DNA from: Micromonospora sediminicola
GTDB lineage: Bacteria; Actinomycetota; Actinomycetes; Mycobacteriales; Micromonosporaceae
Length of the DNA stretch: 64,000 nt
Direction: 5' to 3'
Assembly: GCF_900089585.1 (NCBI RefSeq)
Contig: NZ_FLRH01000003.1
Location: forward strand, 2,618,501 to 2,682,500
The notes under the pieces: generated by a model
What the model was told of the DNA's origin: nothing
Database searches by the model: none
The model's input: only the letters and a program-made list of their open reading frames with translations
Shown here: positions 8,617-17,722 of the stretch, piece after piece
Position numbering within the stretch: position 1 is the stretch's first letter
Layout: every line of letters begins with the position of its first letter
Made by a program: the position numbers and the translations under genes

Positions 8617-10536
8617 CTACCCCCGATCGACCGCCCCATGCGCGCTCAGCGCCGGCCGGTCCAGCAGATGCCCGAGCAGGTCCGCCAGGACCGCCGTGCC
8701 GTCCTGGCTGAGCACCGACTCCGGGTGGAACTGCACCCCGGCGAAGCCCGCGCCGCGCAGCGCGTGCACCGCGCCGTCGCCCGGGTCGCGGGACAGCTCG
8801 ACCGGGCCGTACGGGCCGGACACCCGGTCGGCGTCGGAGCGGGCGGTGAAGCTGGCGTAGAACCCGACCCGTCGGGTCACCCCGAACACCGGCACGTCCT
8901 GCGGCAGCCCCTGGTAGGGCGCGTCGCGGCGGTGCAGCGGCAGCCCGAGCAGCCCGGCCAGCAACTGGTGGCCCAGGCACACCGCCAGGGTCGGGCGGCC
9001 CGAGGCCAGCAGCTCGGCCAGGAGCGTCCGCAGCGCGGCCATCTTCGGCGCGGTCACGTCGCGCGGGTCGCCCGGGCCGGGACCGACCACCACCAGGTCG
9101 TACCCGTCGAGCGGGCCCGGGTCCGGCCAGTCGCGCCGGCTGACCGACAGGCCGAGCGCGCCGAGCTGGTGGGCGAGCATGCCGGTGAACGTGTCCTCCC
9201 CGTCGACGATGAGCGCCCGGCGGCCGGCCAGCCCGCGCAGCGCGATCGCGCCCGGCTCCCGCTGCTCCAGCCAGAACCGCGCCAGCGGGGTGTTGCGGGC
9301 GGCCAGCGCGGCCCGTACCTCCGGGTCGTCGGCGTGGCGGACGGCCGGCTCGACGCCCGGGTGCGGCGCCTCCGGGCCGAGACCCAGCGCGGCCAGCACA
9401 CCGGCGGCCTTGGCGTGCGTCTCGGCCACCTCGCCGGCGGTGGTGGAGTGCCGGACCAGCGTGGCGCCGACCGGCACCCGCAGCGCGCCCTCGGGCGAGA
9501 ACTCGGCGGTGCGGATGAGGATCGGCGCGTCCAGCGTCTGCCGGCCCTGCTCGTCGCGGCCGAGCAGGGCGAGCACCCCGGCGTAGTAGCGGCGGCCGGT
9601 GCGCTCGTGCCGGGCGATCACCCGGCAGGCGTTCTCCATCGGGCTGCCGGTCACCGTGGGCGCGAACATGGTCTCCCGCAGCACCTCCCGTACGTCCCGG
9701 GAACAGCGCCCGGCCAGCAGGTACTCGGTGTGCGCCAGGTGCGCCATCTCCTTCAGGTACGGCCCGACCACCTGCCCGCCGTGCTCGGCGACGACGGCCA
9801 TCATCTTCAGCTCCTCGTCGAGCACCATGTACAGCTCCTCCACCTCCTTCGGGTCGTGCAGGAAGCGCAGCAGCGCGTCCCGGTCCACGGTCTCGCCCCG
9901 GTGCCGGAAGGTGCCGCTGATCGGGTTCATCTCGACCAGGCCGTCGGCGACGCTGACGTGCCGCTCCGGGCTGGCCCCGACCAGGATCCGGGTGCCGGTG
10001 TGCACCAGGAACGTCCAGTAGGCGCCGCGCTCGCGCACCAGCAGCCGACGCAGCGCGGCCAGGGCCGTGGCCAGCGGGTCGCCCTCCACGGTGGCCCGCA
10101 GGGTGCGGTGGATGACGAAGTTCGCCCCCTCGCCGTGACCGATCTCGTCGGCCAGCACCCGCTCGACGATCGCCGCGTACTCGTCGTCGGCGATGTCGAA
10201 ACCGGCGTCGCGGGTGCGCACCGGCGCGTCGGGCAACGCGTCCAGCACCTCGTCGAGCGGTATCCGCCGGTGCCGCTCGACCGCCAGGTATTCCAGCGGC
10301 AGGCCGTCGTCCACGCAGTCGAAGCCGCGCTCGGTGATCTGTCGGAACGGCACCAGGGCCAGCGTGCGCGGGCCGGCCGCGCCCTCGGGCACGGGCAAAT
10401 CGGCGAGCTGGTCGGCGGTGCGTACCGGACCGGCGAACAGGTCGACGTGGTCGGCGCCCTCGCGGCGGACGAGCGCGAAGGGGCCGGGGTCGAGGCCGGC
10501 GGCGACAGCGGCGAGCGGGTCGGACGGGCGGGTCAT
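8617..10536 (-). CDS. trpEG: Fused anthranilate synthase, TrpE-TrpG type
   Basis: 639 residues. The first 430 form a chorismate-binding (TrpE/PhzE-like) domain with GEGANFVI, NPISGTFRHRG, DEELKMMA and a C-terminal RVPVGATLVRHS. The last 190 are a class I glutamine amidotransferase with catalytic C520 (CLGHQL), H604 and E606 (FHPES). The fusion would make anthranilate from chorismate and glutamine. Sequence alone does not exclude a PhzE-like (ADIC-forming) enzyme, but a complete trp attenuator directly upstream argues for tryptophan-regulated anthranilate synthesis, as described for the fused enzyme of Streptomyces venezuelae. No other trp or phenazine gene is adjacent. Confidence 0.87.
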   Translation of the reverse strand: MTRPSDPLAAVAAGLDPGPFALVRREGADHVDLFAGPVRTADQLADLPVPEGAAGPRTLALVPFRQITERGFDCVDDGLPLEYLAVERHRRIPLDEVLDALPDAPVRTRDAGFDIADDEYAAIVERVLADEIGHGEGANFVIHRTLRATVEGDPLATALAALRRLLVRERGAYWTFLVHTGTRILVGASPERHVSVADGLVEMNPISGTFRHRGETVDRDALLRFLHDPKEVEELYMVLDEELKMMAVVAEHGGQVVGPYLKEMAHLAHTEYLLAGRCSRDVREVLRETMFAPTVTGSPMENACRVIARHERTGRRYYAGVLALLGRDEQGRQTLDAPILIRTAEFSPEGALRVPVGATLVRHSTTAGEVAETHAKAAGVLAALGLGPEAPHPGVEPAVRHADDPEVRAALAARNTPLARFWLEQREPGAIALRGLAGRRALIVDGEDTFTGMLAHQLGALGLSVSRRDWPDPGPLDGYDLVVVGPGPGDPRDVTAPKMAALRTLLAELLASGRPTLAVCLGHQLLAGLLGLPLHRRDAPYQGLPQDVPVFGVTRRVGFYASFTARSDADRVSGPYGPVELSRDPGDGAVHALRGAGFAGVQFHPESVLSQDGTAVLADLLGHLLDRPALSAHGAVDRG

Positions 10537-10558
10537 CGGGTCTCCTCGGTGGGCCGGT

Positions 10559-10621
10559 GGCCGCCGGTGAGGCGGCCCGGGTTGCCGGGGGAGACCGGCG
10601 GCCGCCTCGTGGGGCGGCCGC
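10559..10621 (-). promoter_or_regulatory. trp transcription attenuator
   Basis: In the leader RNA four complementary segments follow the leader peptide: 1:2 hairpin 10621-10598 (9-bp stem GCGGCCGCC), 2:3 pairing of 10606-10600 with 10577-10571, and 3:4 hairpin 10577-10559 (GGCCGCC / GGCGGCC, 5-base loop). Segment 2 can pair with 1 or 3 and segment 3 with 2 or 4, the classic attenuation logic. The 3:4 stem ends 22 bases before the trpEG start. Confidence 0.8.
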
Positions 10622-10630
10622 GTGGGGAAG

Positions 10631-10690
10631 CTACGCGCGGGGGTGGGCCGCCGGGTCGGCGGGCCACCAGCAGTTCGGGTGCGCGGGCAT
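10631..10690 (-). CDS. trpL: trp operon leader peptide, 19 aa
   Basis: ATG at 10690 to TAG at 10631 encodes MPAHPNCWWPADPAAHPRA. Tandem Trp codons just before the attenuator make it a ribosome-stalling sensor of charged tRNA-Trp. The NxWWxAxPAAH layout resembles Streptomyces trp leader peptides. Too short for routine gene calling. Confidence 0.88.
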   Translation of the reverse strand: MPAHPNCWWPADPAAHPRA

Positions 10691-10794
10691 GGCGATCACT
10701 GTACGCGATCGGTCGGCGTCGGGGAACCCGATCGCGCGGGAGCGCGTACGGATCTTGGCTTCGCCGCCGGTCCCGCCGGGTAGGTTGACCGGCG

Positions 10795-12177
10795 ATGGAC
10801 ATTCTCGCTCTGGACCTGGGCACCTCCTCGGTACGCGGGCTGGTGCTGGACGCGGACGCCGTGCCGCGCCCGGGCGCGCTGGCCCGCCGCAAGGTGCACC
10901 TGGCCACCGGCGACGACGGCACCGGGACGCTGGACGCCGCCACCTACCTGGCGTGCCTGGTCGAGTGCCTGGACGAGCTGGCCGCCGGTGGGCACCTGCG
11001 GCGGGTCGGCCTGGTGGCGACGTCCGCGCAGTGGCACTCGGTGCTGCCGCTGGCCGCCGACGGCACACCGTCCGGTCCGGTGCTGACCTGGCTGGACACC
11101 CGGGCCGCCCCGCCGGACGGCGACGGCGGTCCGACCGACCCGGAGGACTACCACCGGCGTACCGGCACCTGGTGGCACCGCTGTTACTGGTCGGTGCGGC
11201 TGCCCTGGCTGCGGGAGCGGTGCGGGGACCGGACGGTGCGGTTCGCCGGGCTGGCCGAGTACGTCCTCGGCGAGCTGCTCGACGCGGCGCCGATGTCCAT
11301 GTCCCTGGCCTCCGGCACCGGGCTGCTCGACCTGCGGGACCTGGACTGGGACGCGGAGGCGTGCGCGCTGGCCGGCGTCCGTCCGGACCAGCTCCCGCCG
11401 CTGGCCCCGCCGGGCTGGTACGGCCGGCTGGGTGCCGGCTACGCGAGGCGCTGGCCGCAGCTGGCCGAGGCGCAATGGTCCGCGCCGATCGGCGACGGGG
11501 CGGCCTCCAACGTCGGGTCCGGCTGCGTCGACCCGTCGCGCGCGGCGGTCACCATCGGCACCTCCGCCGCGGTCCGCATGATCCAGGCGGTGCCGGCCGG
11601 TACGGAGCTGCCGCCGCTGCCCGACCAGCTGTGGCGCTACCGGGTCGACCACGACCACGTCGTCACCGGCGCCGCGTACTCCAGCGGCGGGAACCTGTTC
11701 GCCTGGGCCGACCGGGAGCTGCGGCTGCCCACGGGTGCGGAGCTGGAGGCCGCGCTGCACCGGGCCGCCGCCGACCTGGTCGTGCGGGCCAATCCCCGCT
11801 TCGGCGGCGACCGGCCACCCGGGACGGCGCCGGCCGGCTCCGGTGAGCTGCGCGGGCTGAGCTTCGGCACCACCGCCGTCGACATCCTCGCCGGGCTGAT
11901 GGCCGGCCTGTGCCGGCTCGTCGCCGACGACCTGGCCCAGCTCGAGGCCGGCGTGGGCGAGCCGATGGAGGTGGTGCTCGGCGGCGGGGCGTTGACCGCC
12001 TCACCCTGGTGGCGCGGGGCGTTCGCCGACGTGCTCGCCCCGCGTACGGTCCGGTGGCAGCGCAACCCGGAGATCGGGGCGACCGGCGCCGCGCTGGTGG
12101 CGCTCGGTCGGGTCGCCGAGGCGATCGACATCGGCGGCATCGGCCGGACGGACGAGGGCGCCGCGCCGAACACGTGA
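10795..12177 (+). CDS. FGGY-family carbohydrate kinase, gluconokinase-like
   Basis: 460 residues. The N-terminal phosphate loop LALDLGTSSVRGLVLD and the second ATPase-fold half (TIGTSAAVRM, EVVLGGGALTASPWW, NPEIGATGAALVAL) place it in FGGY kinases. The closest feel is gluconate/xylulose kinase; the sugar cannot be fixed from sequence alone and no dehydrogenase or isomerase is adjacent. No clear ribosome site precedes ATG 10795, so translation may be leaderless. Divergent from trpEG across 258 bp. Confidence 0.82.
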   Translation: MDILALDLGTSSVRGLVLDADAVPRPGALARRKVHLATGDDGTGTLDAATYLACLVECLDELAAGGHLRRVGLVATSAQWHSVLPLAADGTPSGPVLTWLDTRAAPPDGDGGPTDPEDYHRRTGTWWHRCYWSVRLPWLRERCGDRTVRFAGLAEYVLGELLDAAPMSMSLASGTGLLDLRDLDWDAEACALAGVRPDQLPPLAPPGWYGRLGAGYARRWPQLAEAQWSAPIGDGAASNVGSGCVDPSRAAVTIGTSAAVRMIQAVPAGTELPPLPDQLWRYRVDHDHVVTGAAYSSGGNLFAWADRELRLPTGAELEAALHRAAADLVVRANPRFGGDRPPGTAPAGSGELRGLSFGTTAVDILAGLMAGLCRLVADDLAQLEAGVGEPMEVVLGGGALTASPWWRGAFADVLAPRTVRWQRNPEIGATGAALVALGRVAEAIDIGGIGRTDEGAAPNT

Positions 12178-12226
12178 CCGCCCACCCGCCACGCTGACCG
12201 TCCTGCTCATGCCGCCCGGGCGGCCG

Positions 12227-12254
12227 TTGACACCGCCTCCGGGCCTGGTTGGAT
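12227..12254 (+). promoter_or_regulatory. Possible promoter of the conservon
   Basis: TTGACA at 12227 (perfect -35) and TTGGAT at 12249 with a 16-base spacer precede the kinase start by about 45 bases. The -10 match is weak, so this is only a candidate. Confidence 0.35.
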
Positions 12255-12299
12255 GGACTCCGCTCCCCGCCGTGGTGGAGTCGGAACGAGGAGGCAAGT

Positions 12300-14864
12300 G
12301 TGGGCGCAGCTCCCGACCCGGCCCGCGGTGCGGCCCCACCGCCGCACCGGCGGCGCTCGGGGTTCCGGCTGCGGGACTGGCGGATGGGCACCAAGCTCGC
12401 CACCGTCCTGGTGATCCCCACGCTGGCGTTCCTCGTCCTGGCCGGCATCCAGACCCGGGGGCTGGTCGGGCAGACCACGGCGCTGAGCGACTTCGCCCAG
12501 CAGGTCGGCATCGGCCGGCAGATCGCCGCCACGGTGGACCGGCTCCAGCAGGAGCGGGACCGTTCCGCCGGCGAGCTGGCCGCGTTGCGCCGCGCCGGCA
12601 CCGGCGCCGACCGCGACGCCGCGGTCGCCGCGTTACGGCCGTTGCAGGAGGCCACCGACCGGGCGGTGGACGAGCTGCGCGTCGCGGCCGAGCCGCTGGC
12701 CGACGCCGACGCCGCCTGGCGGGTCTCCTACTCCGAGGCGCTGGAGGCGTACGACCAGGTGGTGAACATCCGGGCGGCGGTGCCGCCCGCGGTGCTCTCC
12801 AGCGACACCGTGCTCAGCAACTACCACCGGGCCGTGGCGGCGCTGCTCAACCTGCTGGCCGAGCCGTCGCCCGGCGACGACCAGCAGGCGTTGACCGAGT
12901 CCGTGCTGCGCTACGTGCAGCTGTCCCGGGTCAAGGAGCTGTCCTCCCGGATCCGCGGCGAGCTGTACGCGGCGTCCCGCGCCGGGCGGTACGAGCAGGA
13001 CGACCAGGTGAGCCTGAGCGACCTGCGGGCCCAGCAGCTCACCGCGCTGGGCGCGTTCCGGGTCGCGGCGACCGCCGAGCAGGTCCGCCGCTACGACCGG
13101 ACCTCGGTCGACCCGGCCTTCGTCACGGCCACCCGGCTGGAGGAGCGGACCCTGCCCACCGGCGCGGCGGAGCCCGCGCTGCTGTCCGCGCCGCAGTGGT
13201 GGGCGGCCAGCGAGCAGCGGCAGGAGCTGTTCCGCCAGTTGGAGGGCGAGCTGCTCGACGACGCGGTGCGCCGGGCCGACGACGCCAGCGCCCGGCAGCT
13301 GCGCGAGACGCTGCTGGTCGCCGGCGGCATCGTCTCGGTGCTCCTGATCGCCGTGCTGATCTCGCTGCTGGTCGGCCGGTCCGTCGCCCGCGCGATGCGG
13401 CAGCTGCGCGGCCAGGCGCTGCGCATCGCGCAGGTGGAGCTGCCGCTCACGCTGGAACGACTGCGCACGGTGGACCGGCCGGTGGGCGCGATCGACGTGC
13501 CACCGGCGGTGGTCGACTCGCAGGACGAGATCGGCGAGCTGGCGGAGGCGTTCGTGGCGGTGCACCGCAGTGCCGTCGACGTCGCGGTCGAGCAGGCGAT
13601 GATGCGCCGCAACGTCAACGCCATGTTCGTCAACCTGGCCCGGCGCAGCCAGGTGCTGGTCGAGCGGCAGCTGGAGCTGCTCGACGACCTGGAACGCGAG
13701 GAGAGCGACCCGGAACAGCTGGAGAACCTGTTCAAGCTCGACCACCTCGCCGCCCGCATGCGCCGCAACGACGAGAGCCTGCTGGTGCTCGCCGGCACCG
13801 AGTCCACGCGACGGTGGAACCGCCCGGTCGGGCTGGGCGCGGTGCTGCTCGCGGCGAGCGCGGAGATCGAGCAGTACCAGCGGGTCCGCCACCAGAACCG
13901 CACCGACCTGCACGTGGTCGGGCACGCCGTGGGTGACCTGGTGCACCTGTTCGCCGAGCTGCTGGAGAACGCCACCGCGTTCTCCCGCCCGGAGACCGTG
14001 GTGCGGGTGGTGGTCGAGGCGGACGGCCCGGGCGCGCTGGTGGAGATCGTCGACCTGGGGCTCGGCATGAGCCCGGGCGCGCTGGCCGAGGCGAACGCCG
14101 TGCTGGCCGAGCCGCCGGCCGCCGACGTGGGCGCCTCGGAGCGGATGGGCCTGTTCGTGGTGAGCCACCTGGGCGCCCGGCACGGCGTGCGGGTGCAGTT
14201 GCGCCCCGGCCGGGAGGGCCTGGTCACCCGGGTCCGGATCCCGGCCCACCTGCTGGCCGAGGCCCCCGCCCCCGGGCTGGAGCCGCCCGCTCCGGCGCGG
14301 ATGCTGACCAGCCAGGTGGCCGCGGCGTCCCGGGCGTTGGGCGCGGCCACCGCCGAGCTGCCGGTGGCCGGGCGGCACCCGGTGCCGCAGCCGGGCCCGC
14401 CGGCGGCGCTGCCGGTGTCGCCGCTGACCGGCCGGCCGCTCGGTGACGTGGCGGAGGTTGCGCCGACCGGCCCGCCGACGCCCACCGGCCCGCCCGCCGC
14501 GGTGCCCCGACCCCGTCCGGTGCCCGGCCGGGCCGAGGACGTGCTCACCCCGGGGGTCGCGGCGGCGGCCGGCGGCGGCTGGTTCAGCCGGCAGGGACCG
14601 ACGTCGTCGGTGCTCGGTGTGACGCCGGCGCCGGCGCCGACGCCGGTGACCGGGGGGACCAACGAGCGGGGTCTGCCGGTACGCGTGCCGATGGCCCAGC
14701 TCACCTCGGTCACCTCGGCCGCCCGCCCCGCCGTGCGGCAGGAGCCGGACCCCGAGGCGGTCGGCGGTATGCTGTCCCGCTTCTACGGCGGGGTGCGGCG
14801 GGCCGAGGCCGAGGAGACCACCGAGATGTATCTGCCGCGCGACGAAGGGGGACGACGACAGTGA
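12300..14864 (+). CDS. Conservon sensor histidine kinase (CvnA-like, nitrate/nitrite-sensing domain)
   Basis: 854 residues from GTG 12300, chosen for the GAGGAGG site five bases upstream. Order: short basic N-terminus, membrane segment about 32-52, extracytoplasmic NIT-type sensor about 55-330, second membrane segment about 336-360, HAMP linker to about 430, a dimerisation helix ([20 protein letters not shown]), and an HATPase domain with N-box [10 protein letters not shown] near 551, LGLGMS near 586 and [14 protein letters not shown] near 617. The last 200 residues are proline/alanine-rich and disordered. In actinomycete conservons this kinase acts upstream of a roadblock protein, a DUF742 protein and a Ras-like GTPase; only the roadblock gene follows here. 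Confidence 0.88.
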   Translation: MGAAPDPARGAAPPPHRRRSGFRLRDWRMGTKLATVLVIPTLAFLVLAGIQTRGLVGQTTALSDFAQQVGIGRQIAATVDRLQQERDRSAGELAALRRAGTGADRDAAVAALRPLQEATDRAVDELRVAAEPLADADAAWRVSYSEALEAYDQVVNIRAAVPPAVLSSDTVLSNYHRAVAALLNLLAEPSPGDDQQALTESVLRYVQLSRVKELSSRIRGELYAASRAGRYEQDDQVSLSDLRAQQLTALGAFRVAATAEQVRRYDRTSVDPAFVTATRLEERTLPTGAAEPALLSAPQWWAASEQRQELFRQLEGELLDDAVRRADDASARQLRETLLVAGGIVSVLLIAVLISLLVGRSVARAMRQLRGQALRIAQVELPLTLERLRTVDRPVGAIDVPPAVVDSQDEIGELAEAFVAVHRSAVDVAVEQAMMRRNVNAMFVNLARRSQVLVERQLELLDDLEREESDPEQLENLFKLDHLAARMRRNDESLLVLAGTESTRRWNRPVGLGAVLLAASAEIEQYQRVRHQNRTDLHVVGHAVGDLVHLFAELLENATAFSRPETVVRVVVEADGPGALVEIVDLGLGMSPGALAEANAVLAEPPAADVGASERMGLFVVSHLGARHGVRVQLRPGREGLVTRVRIPAHLLAEAPAPGLEPPAPARMLTSQVAAASRALGAATAELPVAGRHPVPQPGPPAALPVSPLTGRPLGDVAEVAPTGPPTPTGPPAAVPRPRPVPGRAEDVLTPGVAAAAGGGWFSRQGPTSSVLGVTPAPAPTPVTGGTNERGLPVRVPMAQLTSVTSAARPAVRQEPDPEAVGGMLSRFYGGVRRAEAEETTEMYLPRDEGGRRQ

Positions 14865-15283
14865 CGACGTTGAGCCAGGAGGCACGGGACCTGAGCTGGC
14901 TGGTGAACGCGTTCGCCGAGCGGGTCCCCGGGGTGGCGCACGCCGTCGTGGTGTCCTCCGACGGGCTGCTGGTGGCGATCTCCGCGCACCTGCCGCGCGA
15001 CCACGCCGACAAGCTCGCCGCCGTGACCTCCGGCCTGATGAGCATCACCGCCGGCGCGGCGCAGATGTTCGACGGCGACGTCGTCAAGCAGACCGTGGTC
15101 GAGATGGGACGGGGCTACTTCCTCGTCATGCAGATCCGGGACGGCTCGATCCTGGCGACGCTGGCCGGCGCGGACGCCGACATCGGCGTGGTCGGCTACG
15201 AGATGGCCCGGCTGGCCAAGCAGGCCGGCGAGATGCTCACCCCGGCGCTGCGCGCCGAGCTCCAGCAGGCGCTGCCGCGTTGA
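14861..15283 (+). CDS. Roadblock/LC7 domain protein (CvnB-like)
   Basis: 140 residues, starting in the kinase stop codon (GTGA). [31 protein letters not shown] and the following [14 protein letters not shown] are typical of the roadblock subunit of conservons, which works with the GTPase as a regulator. The expected next genes (DUF742, GTPase) are missing; instead a tandem repeat that copies the 3' end of this gene, then a terminator. Confidence 0.9.
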   Translation: MTTLSQEARDLSWLVNAFAERVPGVAHAVVVSSDGLLVAISAHLPRDHADKLAAVTSGLMSITAGAAQMFDGDVVKQTVVEMGRGYFLVMQIRDGSILATLAGADADIGVVGYEMARLAKQAGEMLTPALRAELQQALPR

Positions 15284-15362
15284 GCGGCCATCACGCGCTG
15301 CCGCACTGAGCGGCCATCACGCGCTGCCGCGCTGAGCGGCCATCACGCGCTGCCGCGCTGGG
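15269..15362 (+). repeat. 26-bp tandem repeat containing the cvnB stop codon
   Basis: Three full copies (15269-15294, 15295-15320, 15321-15346) and a partial fourth. Each begins GCGCTGCCGC and contains the codons for the C-terminal ALPR plus a stop. Copies differ at one or two positions, so the expansion is recent. Confidence 0.93.
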
Positions 15363-15369
15363 CGCGGGT

Positions 15370-15396
15370 GCCCGGCCGGCGGTCCGCCGGCCGGGC
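15370..15396. terminator. Hairpin terminator between cvnB and GH1 gene
   Basis: A near-perfect palindrome with a 13-bp arm (GCCCGGCCGGCGG), directly after the tandem repeat and 9 bp from the GH1 stop; likely bidirectional for these convergent genes. Confidence 0.8.
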
Positions 15397-15404
15397 CGTC
15401 CCGG

Positions 15405-16892
15405 TCAGAGCCCGTTGCGGCGGATCACCTCGCGGTACCAGTGGGCGCTGCGCTTGAGCACCCGCCGCTGGCTCGCGTAGTCCACGTAGACCAGGCCCCA
15501 GCGCTGGTCGTAGCCCTCGGCCCACTCGAAGTTGTCCAGCAGCGACCACACGTGGTAGCTCTCCAGCGGCACGCCGTCGCGCACCGCGCGGTGGGCGGCG
15601 GCGAAGTGGTCGCGCAGGAAGCTGACCCGGCCGGCGTCGTCGACGGTGCCGTCCGGGCCGGGGGTGTCCGGGCAGGGCAGGCCGTTCTCGGTGATGGTGA
15701 TCGGCACCCGCCCGTAGTCGCGGGTGACCCGGGTCAGGATGTCGTACATGCCCTCGGGGTAGATCTGCTGCCACTCGGCCTCCGAGGTGGGCCACTTCCG
15801 CACGGTCCCGCCGCCGCCGGTGACGTAGATCGGGGTGTAGTACTGCACCGCGAGCAGGTCGACCGGGCTGGAGATGATCTTCAGGTCGCCGTCCCGGACG
15901 CCGCGGACCATCCGGCTGTCCGGCCCGAGGTCGGCCAGCACGTCCTGCGGGTACTCGCCCTTGAAGACGGAGTCGAGGTAGAGGCGGTTCTCGTAGCCGT
16001 CGTAGAGGCGGGTCGCGGCGGCCGCCTCGGCGCTGTCGTCGGCCGGGTAGCAGGGGTGCAGGTTGAGCGCCGGGCCGATCCGGCCGGACGCGCCGGAGGC
16101 GCGCAGCGCCTGCACGGCGAGACCGTGGGCGAGCTGGAGGTGGTGCGCCACCAGGTAGGCCGCCGCCTCGTCCCGGTGGCCGGGCGCGTGGTGACCCCAG
16201 ATGTAGCCGTTCTGCACCACGGTCTTCGGCTCGTTGATCGTCAGCCACGCCGGCACCCGGTCGCCGAGCGCCCGGAACACGGCGTCGGCGTAGTCGGCGA
16301 AGCGCTCGGCGGTGTCGCGGTTCTCCCAGCCGCCGTCGTCCTGCAACGCCTGCGGCAGGTCCCAGTGGAACAGCGTGGCCATCGGCGCGATGCCGCGCTC
16401 GTGCAGCCCGTCCAGCAGCCGGCGGTAGAAGTCCAGCCCACGCTGGTTGGGGCGGCCGGACCCGTCGGCCTGAATCCGGGGCCAGGAGATGGAGAACCGG
16501 TAGCTGCGCAGCCCCAGCTCGCGCATCAGGTCGAGGTCCTGGGCGTACCGGTGGTAGTGGTCGGCCGCGACGTCGCCGGTGTCACCGTTGCGGGTGCGCC
16601 CCGGGGTGTGGCTGAAGGTGTCCCAGACGGACTCGCCCCGTCCGTCCTCCTTGGCCGCCCCCTCGATCTGGTACGCCGAGGTCGCCGCGCCCCAGCCGAA
16701 GCCGTCCGGGAACCGCAGCCCGCCGTCCGGGTCGGCGTCGGTGTTGCGCTCGGGTGGGCTGTCGCAGCCGCTGACGGCGACGGCTGCGGTCCCGGCCAGG
16801 GTGGCGCCGGTGAGCCCGGTCCGGGCCGCGCCGGCGGCGGTGGCGGACAGGGCGGCGCGGCGGAGCAGGCGCCGTCGGGTGAGTAACGACAT
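15405..16892 (-). CDS. Secreted GH1 beta-glucosidase, Tat-type lipoprotein
   Basis: 495 residues from ATG 16892, which has GGAGAA upstream. The N-terminus RRRLLRRAALSATAAG looks like a Tat signal and runs into a lipobox-like VSGC, so the enzyme may be exported folded and lipid-anchored. The GH1 barrel is complete: FGWGAATSAYQIEGA, acid/base E221 in TINEP, nucleophile E402 in ITENG, and LLDNFEWAEGY. It would split cellobiose and short cello-oligosaccharides made by the GH48 enzyme encoded divergently. A CebR-like operator lies 37 bp before the start. Confidence 0.92.
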   Translation of the reverse strand: MSLLTRRRLLRRAALSATAAGAARTGLTGATLAGTAAVAVSGCDSPPERNTDADPDGGLRFPDGFGWGAATSAYQIEGAAKEDGRGESVWDTFSHTPGRTRNGDTGDVAADHYHRYAQDLDLMRELGLRSYRFSISWPRIQADGSGRPNQRGLDFYRRLLDGLHERGIAPMATLFHWDLPQALQDDGGWENRDTAERFADYADAVFRALGDRVPAWLTINEPKTVVQNGYIWGHHAPGHRDEAAAYLVAHHLQLAHGLAVQALRASGASGRIGPALNLHPCYPADDSAEAAAATRLYDGYENRLYLDSVFKGEYPQDVLADLGPDSRMVRGVRDGDLKIISSPVDLLAVQYYTPIYVTGGGGTVRKWPTSEAEWQQIYPEGMYDILTRVTRDYGRVPITITENGLPCPDTPGPDGTVDDAGRVSFLRDHFAAAHRAVRDGVPLESYHVWSLLDNFEWAEGYDQRWGLVYVDYASQRRVLKRSAHWYREVIRRNGL

Positions 16893-16928
16893 GGGACTTC
16901 TCCTCGAAGTGACGGGCCACCCTGGGGC

Positions 16929-16942
16929 CGGGAGCGCTCCCA
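16929..16942. promoter_or_regulatory. CebR-like operator, GH1 side
   Basis: CGGGAGCGCTCCCA differs at one base from the known CebR/CelR palindrome TGGGAGCGCTCCCA used by actinomycetes to repress cellulose genes until cellobiose or cello-oligosaccharide is present. Confidence 0.85.
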
Positions 16943-17148
16943 GCATAGGCCAGGGGCGGCCGGCCTCGATCCGGCGGTCGCGGCGGGAGGCGGCGCGGCC
17001 GGCGGGCGGCCGGAGGTGGGGTGGGCGGGTGTCGCTCGGGGGGCTGGGGCGAGCGGCGAGGGTGGGGCAGATAGCGAGAAAGGCCGTCCGGGTGGCGTGT
17101 CACGCCTGTCCCGTCGGCCTCTTTTGCCGTCGACAACGGGGGTTTAGT

Positions 17149-17181
17149 GTGGGGACGGGGGAGGGCAACCCCCGTCCCCAC
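17149..17181. terminator. Strong isolated hairpin in the GH1-GH48 gap
   Basis: Perfect 13-bp stem (GTGGGGACGGGGG) with a 7-base loop AGGGCAA, 256 bp from the GH1 start and 541 bp from the GH48 start. It looks like a rho-independent terminator, but no gene ends here; it could insulate the two promoters or end a small RNA. Confidence 0.6.
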
Positions 17182-17387
17182 CGGTGATGCACACACGCAC
17201 GAAGTGGAATTGGCGTCCGTCGTGCGTGTCGCGCGGGAGCCGGGCCACGCGAGTGGCTCTGGTTCCACCTCCCTCCGTCTGGCGGGTGATGGCCGGCGGC
17301 GGTGTCCGGGCTGGTCCGCCGTCGGCCACAGGGCCGACGCGTCGGGCACGGGTGTCCCCGACGATCCAGTACTTACATCTCCGTCGA

Positions 17388-17401
17388 TGGAAGCGCTCCC
17401 A
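17388..17401. promoter_or_regulatory. CebR-like operator, GH48 distal
   Basis: TGGAAGCGCTCCCA, one mismatch to the 14-bp consensus palindrome, 322 bp before the GH48 ATG. Confidence 0.85.
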
Positions 17402-17497
17402 TCGGCGATGCTGCGACTGTAACGCCCGTCACGGCTTTGGAAAAGCCCCTAAACGAGATCGAAACATGGACGTGGGTATCTGCCCTGGCCGTTGTGG

Positions 17498-17511
17498 TGG
17501 GAGCGCTTCCA
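17498..17511. promoter_or_regulatory. CebR-like operator, GH48 proximal
   Basis: TGGGAGCGCTTCCA, one mismatch to consensus. Centre-to-centre 110 bp from the distal site, about 10.5 helical turns, so looped double binding is possible. Confidence 0.87.
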
Positions 17512-17722
17512 TGTCACACTCTCGACACACGCGACGTTGGAGCCAGCTCGCGAGCGCGGGCCGCCGAGGGCACCCGGTGAGAACCGGTGCGGCGCCCGAT
17601 CCCCGGCACGGCCGGGACGACCCCTTTCCGGACGCCTCCGTCCCCCCGCGTACGCCCGTCGACGCGTGGAGGCGCCCCGCCGGGACCCCGGTCCCGGCCC
17701 GGTCCGAGGAGACACCGCCCAC

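Larger units (their letters stand above)
16943..17722. other. Divergent regulatory region of the cellulose module
   Basis: About 780 bp between the GH1 operator and the GH48 start. It holds two further CebR-like operators and one long hairpin. Short open frames here show Arg/Ser/Pro-rich shadow composition and are not credible genes. Confidence 0.6.

Noticed and set aside
17147..17422. Possible small gene upstream of GH48
   Set aside because: Frame starts within the orphan hairpin, spans an operator and has no conserved-looking sequence.
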